DNA of 64,000 bases, from contig CALUQY010000006.1 in assembly GCA_944323035.1 (NCBI GenBank), positions 1 to 64,000 of the forward strand. The letters run 5' to 3'. Position 1 is the first letter of the stretch. Each line of letters opens with the position of its first letter. Below the pieces are notes generated by a model. It searched no databases and was not told the DNA's origin. It was given only the letters and a program-made list of their open reading frames with translations. The position numbers were made by a program, and so were the translations under genes. Below, one piece after another: positions 60,153 through 64,000 of the stretch. Source of the DNA: Candidatus Gastranaerophilales bacterium (GTDB lineage Bacteria > Cyanobacteriota > Vampirovibrionia > Gastranaerophilales > Gastranaerophilaceae).

Positions 60153-61376
60153 ATGAAAAAATGGTTATTCGCAATTACATTATTTATCATAGTAGTTTTA
60201 AATGTTCTCTTTCTACAATACACCAACAACAGCACGCATCTTGTAGAAGAACTTGAACAAAACCACGATCAGGTATCATATCAAAAACTTTTTGACAACA
60301 CCTGGGCGGAGATCAAAGATAATTACTACGATCCGAGCCTGAATAAACAAATCTGGTACCGTTGGAAAGAACACTACAGAGGCAAAATTAAAACCGAAGC
60401 CGATGCAAAAGTCGCAATAGATTCAATGCTTGCGAGCCTTAACGATCCGTATTCAAAATATATGGACAAAGAAGAATACTCCGAGCAAAATTCCTCTATA
60501 GCCTCAAAAATAGTCGGTATCGGGGTAAATATAGCTTCAATCTCCGGCAAAATTACCATTATAAACGTAATGGACGGCTCGCCAGCCCAAGCGGCCAATC
60601 TGCAAGCCAACGACATAATTTATGCAGTCGACGGCAAAGCCATAAGCGGTATGCCCATTGCTGAAGTTGCCAACCTCGTTAAAGGCAGGGAAAATTCTGT
60701 TGTCGACCTGACGATACTTAGAAATAACGAAAAAATTAATAAAAAAATTACCAGAAAAGAAATTAAAATAAAAACCGTCAAATCTTCTATTGACAAAAAT
60801 ATCGGCTACATTCAGATTTCAACGTTCGTAAGCGTAACGACCCCGAACGATTTTCTGGATGCGCTCGAGAAAACCCAGAATACCGACGGGTTAATAATAG
60901 ATCTGCGCGGAAATACCGGCGGCTTGCTGCCGAACGCGGTATTTATCGCCAATCTGTTCATTCCGGAAGGTAATATAGTCAGCATTGTCGGACGCGACGG
61001 CTACAAATTCGACATTGCAGCACAAAATCTGGACTTCAAAATAAACAAACCGCTTGTAATACTTGTTGACGGAAACTCCGCCAGCGCAAGCGAAATCCTC
61101 TCAGGAGCACTTAAAGATTACAAAAAAGCTGTCCTTCTGGGAACAAAAACTTACGGCAAAGGTATGGTTCAAAAAATCATCCCGCTTCAAAACGATACAG
61201 GACTTAACCTGACTATCGCCAAATACCTTACCCCGAAAGGTAACGACATCAATAAAAAAGGTATAGAACCCGATTATAAAGTTGAATTTACGATAAATGA
61301 TTTAAAAAATCAAAATGACGTACAGCTTGCCGCGGCAAAAAATGTGCTCAGCACAATGATGAAACGGGAAAAATAA
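60153..61376 (+). CDS. ctpA: Carboxy-terminal processing peptidase (S41)
   Basis: 407 residues. An N-terminal membrane anchor (KWLFAITLFIIVVLNVLFLQ) puts the protein in the periplasm. A PDZ domain lies near residues 100-180 (GIGVNIASISGKITIINVMD), then the S41 core GLIIDLRGNTGGLLPNAVFI near 243-262. The Ser/Lys dyad is in DGNSASASEILSGALKDYKK near 303-322 and GTKTYGKGMVQKI near 329-341. Family members trim C-termini of exported proteins. The ATG at 60153 was preferred to the upstream ATG at 60132. Confidence 0.93.
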   Translation: MKKWLFAITLFIIVVLNVLFLQYTNNSTHLVEELEQNHDQVSYQKLFDNTWAEIKDNYYDPSLNKQIWYRWKEHYRGKIKTEADAKVAIDSMLASLNDPYSKYMDKEEYSEQNSSIASKIVGIGVNIASISGKITIINVMDGSPAQAANLQANDIIYAVDGKAISGMPIAEVANLVKGRENSVVDLTILRNNEKINKKITRKEIKIKTVKSSIDKNIGYIQISTFVSVTTPNDFLDALEKTQNTDGLIIDLRGNTGGLLPNAVFIANLFIPEGNIVSIVGRDGYKFDIAAQNLDFKINKPLVILVDGNSASASEILSGALKDYKKAVLLGTKTYGKGMVQKIIPLQNDTGLNLTIAKYLTPKGNDINKKGIEPDYKVEFTINDLKNQNDVQLAAAKNVLSTMMKREK

Positions 61377-61384
61377 CTCTCCGG

Positions 61385-61515
61385 TTATAATAAGTTAATT
61401 AGTTAAGGGCTGCCTGCGGCAGCGTTAATAAGGGTTATAAAAATAAAACTGGAGTTTTAAGTATTTATCAATTTGGTTATATCCCTTATTAACAGATTAA
61501 CTCATTAACTTATAA
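61385..61515. repeat. AT-rich intergenic repeat
   Basis: TTATAATAAGTTAATTAGTT and AATTTGGTTATATCCCTTAT with ATTAACTCATTAACTT, the same units as the copies at 27180-27350 and 34620-34786. A GC hairpin GCTGCCTGCGGCAGC is inserted at 61409-61423. Confidence 0.65.
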
Positions 61516-61643
61516 CTTTAAATAAAATCACCATAAATACCTAGAGTTTTTACCCCTTACAGGTAATCTTTTTCCCCTCTGCATCAAGTAGAATAATAGT
61601 ATATCAGTTATATTAATAAAACTTATTTATTATGGAGTTTATT

Positions 61644-61943
61644 ATGTTAATGAGTCACGATTGCAACAGATATAATAGAATTGAACTAAAAAACGTTGAC
61701 AAAGACATTGTTTATTGGCTTGAAGATATTATTGATGAAAACAACGGACGCATAGAGCGCAAAGAATGGAAAAGCAAATATAACAGTTACGTTGTCTACG
61801 ATTACGAACCCTTTTGCACAGAGGGATTTGAAATAAATATAGTGGTAACTTCCTACGATGAGGCTTACCTGAAATTCATTAAATACCTCTACGAAGAAAA
61901 AATGAATACCATAGAATTTCTGAATAATTGCATTAATGCGTAG
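61644..61943 (+). CDS. Unknown 99-residue protein
   Basis: No family recognised. Starts MLMSHDCNRYNRIELKNVDK with the ATG at 61644 preceded by GGAG 6 bases upstream (the frame opens earlier at 61632). Contains VYWLEDIIDENNGRIERKEW and then mixed acidic and aromatic residues; ends FLNNCINA. No signal peptide. A hairpin follows. It sits just before pilin 4, on the same strand, but the pilin has its own promoter. Confidence 0.68.
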   Translation: MLMSHDCNRYNRIELKNVDKDIVYWLEDIIDENNGRIERKEWKSKYNSYVVYDYEPFCTEGFEINIVVTSYDEAYLKFIKYLYEEKMNTIEFLNNCINA

Positions 61944-61964
61944 AGTGCGGTTTGACCGCACTCT
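61942..61964 (+). terminator. Hairpin after the 99-residue gene
   Basis: Stem AGAGTGCGGT/ACCGCACTCT (61942-61951 and 61955-61964) with a 3-base loop. No T run follows, so terminator activity is uncertain. It touches the -35 of pilin 4. Confidence 0.5.
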
Positions 61965-61992
61965 TGACAAAGATATAAAAATAACCCATAAT
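61964..61992 (+). promoter_or_regulatory. Promoter of pilin 4
   Basis: TTGACA (61964-61969), 17-base spacer, CATAAT (61987-61992), the same -35/-10 and spacing as pilin 2. The 5' UTR would be about 70 bases. Confidence 0.72.
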
Positions 61993-62054
61993 AAAATAAG
62001 ATAAAGGATAGCAGGCTAAGTCTGTTGTACATTTGAATAATGGCAAAATGCCAG

Positions 62055-62129
62055 AAAGGATAGAAATGATGAAAAATTTAGAAGCTGAAAACCCTTGTAC
62101 TATGGGCATTCTGGTCAGGGGGGGGGGGG
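62055..62129 (+). promoter_or_regulatory. Pilin 4 leader with 12-G tract
   Basis: AAAGGA (62055-62060), ATG at 62069 (8 bases later; also ATG at 62066 in the same frame), codons MKNLEAENPCTMGILV then 12 G (62118-62129). With 12 G the frame ends at TAG (near 62160). With 11 or 14 G it opens through a 321-base linker into the prepilin. Confidence 0.8.
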
Positions 62130-63396
62130 CAAGCCGAGCTGAGCCGCGAAACTTGCGATAGCAAGTGGAGAGTCGAGCGCGCGACGGGCAAACCGCGATT
62201 TGACCGCAAGCGCGAGCGGCGGCGTTTAACGCGAGGCGCAGGCCTTACGTCAAACCTATATCGTGTTGGCACACGACAGTGTGACAAGCAGGCAAGCACT
62301 ACGATGCCGCCGTTGCGACTGGAACGTGAGTGGAGGGAGCGGACAAATTCTGCAACGATTGTTAATCGTTGCACAGAATTTGACAGGCGGAAGACGACTG
62401 AGTCGGTCACTGAGCGACTTCCACAATTAAACCCGAGCAAGATTTTAGCCTTTACTATGGCCGAAATATTACTGTCATTGACGATTATTGGAGTTGTGGC
62501 CGCGATAACATTGCCGAGTTTGACAGGCAAACGAGCGAACATGGAACACGCAAAGGAAAGCCCTTTATGCTCGTATGTCACAGGCAATCGCCTTAATGCC
62601 GGCACTTAATGGTTACGGGACATTAAAAGAGGAAAGCTCGGCCGGAGCAAGCGATGCAGTCGATACCGCAGCCGAAACTTTTGTCACGGAAGGACTTGCA
62701 AAAGTTCTAAAAATAAATAATATTTGCGACAGCGAACATTTGGAAGATTGCGGTGTAGTTAATTCTTTTACAAACATGGCCGGAAGTAAAATAAACATGC
62801 CTGCTACACTTTATGAGCTTAGTTCCTGGTTTGAAAGTATCACATACTCCGGAAGTTCTTATTCAACGCCAGATACAAAAGCTGTAGCGTTTGAAACCGC
62901 AAATGGAGAAAGTATTTTAGCATTCTATAATCAGTCATGTCGAACAGAATATCTTAATCAGGAAACTGCAACACGGTACGGAAACTTCTTTGGTTTTCCA
63001 CAATCTAATATGTGTGTCAATTTTATTTATGATTTAAATGGAAGTAAAGGACCAAATACTGTTGGGAAAGATATTGGAATTATAACGATATTCAACTCCA
63101 CAGATTCCAACGTTGTAGCCCCAATGCCTTCATCGCCAAATAATGCAGGGTCAGGGAGCTGGTATAATGCCTCAAAAATATGTACAAATGCCGATAATGA
63201 AACAAGACTGCCAAATGTTGATGAACTTTCTTCAATGCTTATCAATAAAAATATAGTTAACTTAACAGACTCGGTATTTTTCTGGTCTAGTTCAGTATAT
63301 AGTTCTGACAAAGCCTGGGGAGTAGATGCGCGTTACGGAATAAGGGGCGCGGGAGGCAAAGGGCCTACCAGAGATATACGCTGTATTAAAAGATAA
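62130..63396 (+). pseudogene. Prepilin-like gene 4, frameshifted
   Basis: After the G tract a stop-free linker (partly the 5605-5685-type module and SVTERLPQLNPSKIL, as in pilin 2) leads to AFTMAEILLSLTIIGVVAA; the mature part starts with the codon at 62451. Near 62529 the sequence lacks 5 bases relative to pilins 1-3 (GGCAACATAAACGAGCG against GGCAAACGAGCG), so the frame changes and stops at 62609. The remainder continues in another frame from 62575 (MSQAIALMPALNGYGTLKEE) to CIKR at 63396. G-tract change cannot repair this. It is probably a pseudogene or a donor copy. Confidence 0.75.
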
Positions 63397-63411
63397 AAAA
63401 AAAAGCAGTTC

Positions 63412-63517
63412 TCCGCCGCCACCGCCTCGCTGAACTGCGAGCCGTAGCGGCTGCGCTGTCTAATACGCCAACTCAAAAGACTCGTTCACGTTCCTTATCG
63501 CGAGTCTTTCTCGGACA
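63412..63517. repeat. R1 structured repeat element, copy 4 (short)
   Basis: Starts AAAGCAGTTCTCCGCCGCC and ends GCGAGTCTTTCTCGGACA. The middle hairpins are lost and only the outer arms remain. Like copy 1 it lies directly after a pilin gene. Confidence 0.75.
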
Positions 63518-63528
63518 ACTATCCTTCA

Positions 63529-63563
63529 ATAGGATGTACGGGCAAAATGCCCGTACATCCTAT
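63529..63563. other. Long perfect hairpin
   Basis: ATAGGATGTACGGGC (63529-63543) pairs perfectly with GCCCGTACATCCTAT (63549-63563) around AAAAT, a 15-bp stem. There is no T run on either strand, so it is not a clear terminator. Confidence 0.6.
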
Positions 63564-63578
63564 GTATATCAAAAAAAA

Positions 63579-63710
63579 CTCCGAGTAGTAAACCTAATCG
63601 GAGGAAATGTGTCATAAAGGAAGTGTGTAATGTGGAGTTTGTATAAGTAAAACCTCTCTCACAGGATTAAAAAGCAGCTCTGCACCGGGTTTAGCTGTCG
63701 TCTAAACCGG
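63579..63710 (-). terminator. Hairpin region after the edge gene
   Basis: Two more stems: CTCCGA/TCGGAG (63579-63584 and 63598-63603) and CCGGTTTAG/CTAAACCCGG (63710-63702 and 63694-63685) on the minus strand. The latter is followed by TGCAGAGCTGCTTTTTAA and may end the minus-strand gene at 63731. The rest of 63397-63730 has no gene. Confidence 0.4.
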
Positions 63711-63730
63711 AAATACAGATATAGCGCCTA

Positions 63731-64000
63731 TTACTCCTGTTTGTTAAGTGATATCATATTAATGATATTGTCGAAAGCTTCTTGTAACGGTGTTGCCAGA
63801 TCCGCCGCCAGCAATTCCTGTATCGGCGTTGACACGTCCGTATTCAAAATATCGCACAACGGTGTCGAAACATCCGTGTTTAAAATATTCATTACGCGAT
63901 CTTTGAAAACTTTTTTCTTATGAGGTTTCCTGACGTAATTGCGCAGGTCAATAACCTCTTTTTTCAAATCTACACACGAGAAATCGTCCAGTAAATTCTC
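63731..64000 (-). CDS. Partial gene with tandem 12-residue repeats
   Basis: The frame is open from the right edge of the window (ENLLDDFSCVD), so the true start is outside. A TTG at 63967 is one possible start. The visible product has a basic stretch (VRKPHKKKVFKDRV), then three tandem units of 12: ILNTDVSTPLCD, ILNTDVSTPIQE, LLAADLATPLQE, then AFDNIINMIS. No family recognised. The unit repeats suggest either a recent expansion or a short binding motif. Confidence 0.65.
   Translation of the reverse strand, partial: ENLLDDFSCVDLKKEVIDLRNYVRKPHKKKVFKDRVMNILNTDVSTPLCDILNTDVSTPIQELLAADLATPLQEAFDNIINMISLNKQE

Noticed and set aside
63641-63660. Short peptide MWSLYK near 63631
   Set aside because: Although GGAAGTG lies upstream, the frame ends after six codons; no support for translation.
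1-64000. CRISPR array, tRNA or rRNA genes
   Set aside because: No regularly spaced identical repeats and no cloverleaf-like sequences with a GGTTCGA-type T loop were seen.

Overview
The window reads as chromosome from a diderm, fermentative, non-photosynthetic cyanobacterial relative, most likely a gut Vampirovibrionia/Melainabacteria (Gastranaerophilales-type) organism. This placement is an inference. It rests on the mix of smc-scpA-scpB, an RNase E/G next to the fused radical SAM/DUF2344 protein, a SigF-like sigma factor, TolC, SpoIID, ADP-forming acetate-CoA ligase, ATP-type PEP carboxykinase, a DUF4127 protein, and prepilins whose mature part begins F-T-M-A-E. No rRNA, tRNA, CRISPR, prophage or transposase gene was seen.

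Layout. 1-0.5 kb: an incomplete pilin-type leader running off the left edge. 0.5-5.4 kb: smc-scpA-scpB. 5.9-16.4 kb: TPR protein, 5-formyl-THF cyclo-ligase, membrane glycosyltransferase-like protein, asparaginase II, a cobalamin riboswitch ahead of three unknown genes, a GH13-like glycosidase and recN. 16.4-21.7 kb: pilin genes 1 and 2 around HU, spoIID and two unknown or regulatory genes. 21.8-32.3 kb: RNase E/G, radical SAM, small unknowns, mntP, DUF4127 and a D-2-hydroxyacid dehydrogenase. 32.4-35.5 kb: hsp20, a candidate structured RNA and pilin gene 3. 35.8-49.2 kb: TatD-associated radical SAM, acetate-CoA ligase, a broken subtilase, tolC, sigma factor, prepilin peptidase, ruvA, dnaA, comEC and dnaB. 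49.2-50.7 kb: a small accessory island (toxin-antitoxin pair, XRE regulator, a small gene split by a repeat). 50.7-61.4 kb: lspA, rluD-like, cca, pckA, fixX/fixC, rsmD, tatD, tlyA and ctpA. 62-63.4 kb: pilin gene 4, frameshifted. The right edge holds a truncated gene with tandem 12-residue repeats.

The most unusual system is a dispersed family of prepilin-like genes (four in the window plus the leader of a fifth). Each has the same promoter (TTGAC-like, 17-bp spacer, ATAAT-like), the same AGAAAGGAT ribosome site, a 10-17 codon basic leader, then a 12-14 base G homopolymer inside the coding leader. A repeat-derived linker follows, open only in the pilin frame, and then the prepilin cleavage region. 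These are the only long C/G homopolymers in the window. The tract length decides whether the start codon is in frame with the pilin. In this sequence all five tracts are exactly one base longer than an in-frame length. This predicts phase variation by slipped-strand mispairing, or expression through slippage at the tract. The prepilin peptidase that could process the products lies in the same window.

Other points of interest are a cobalamin riboswitch driving genes of unknown function, a structured RNA candidate after hsp20, a four-copy structured repeat element that interrupts a small gene, an AT-rich intergenic repeat placed inside pilin 5' UTRs, and a recurrent leaderless arrangement in which the -10 box lies 6-7 bases before the ATG.
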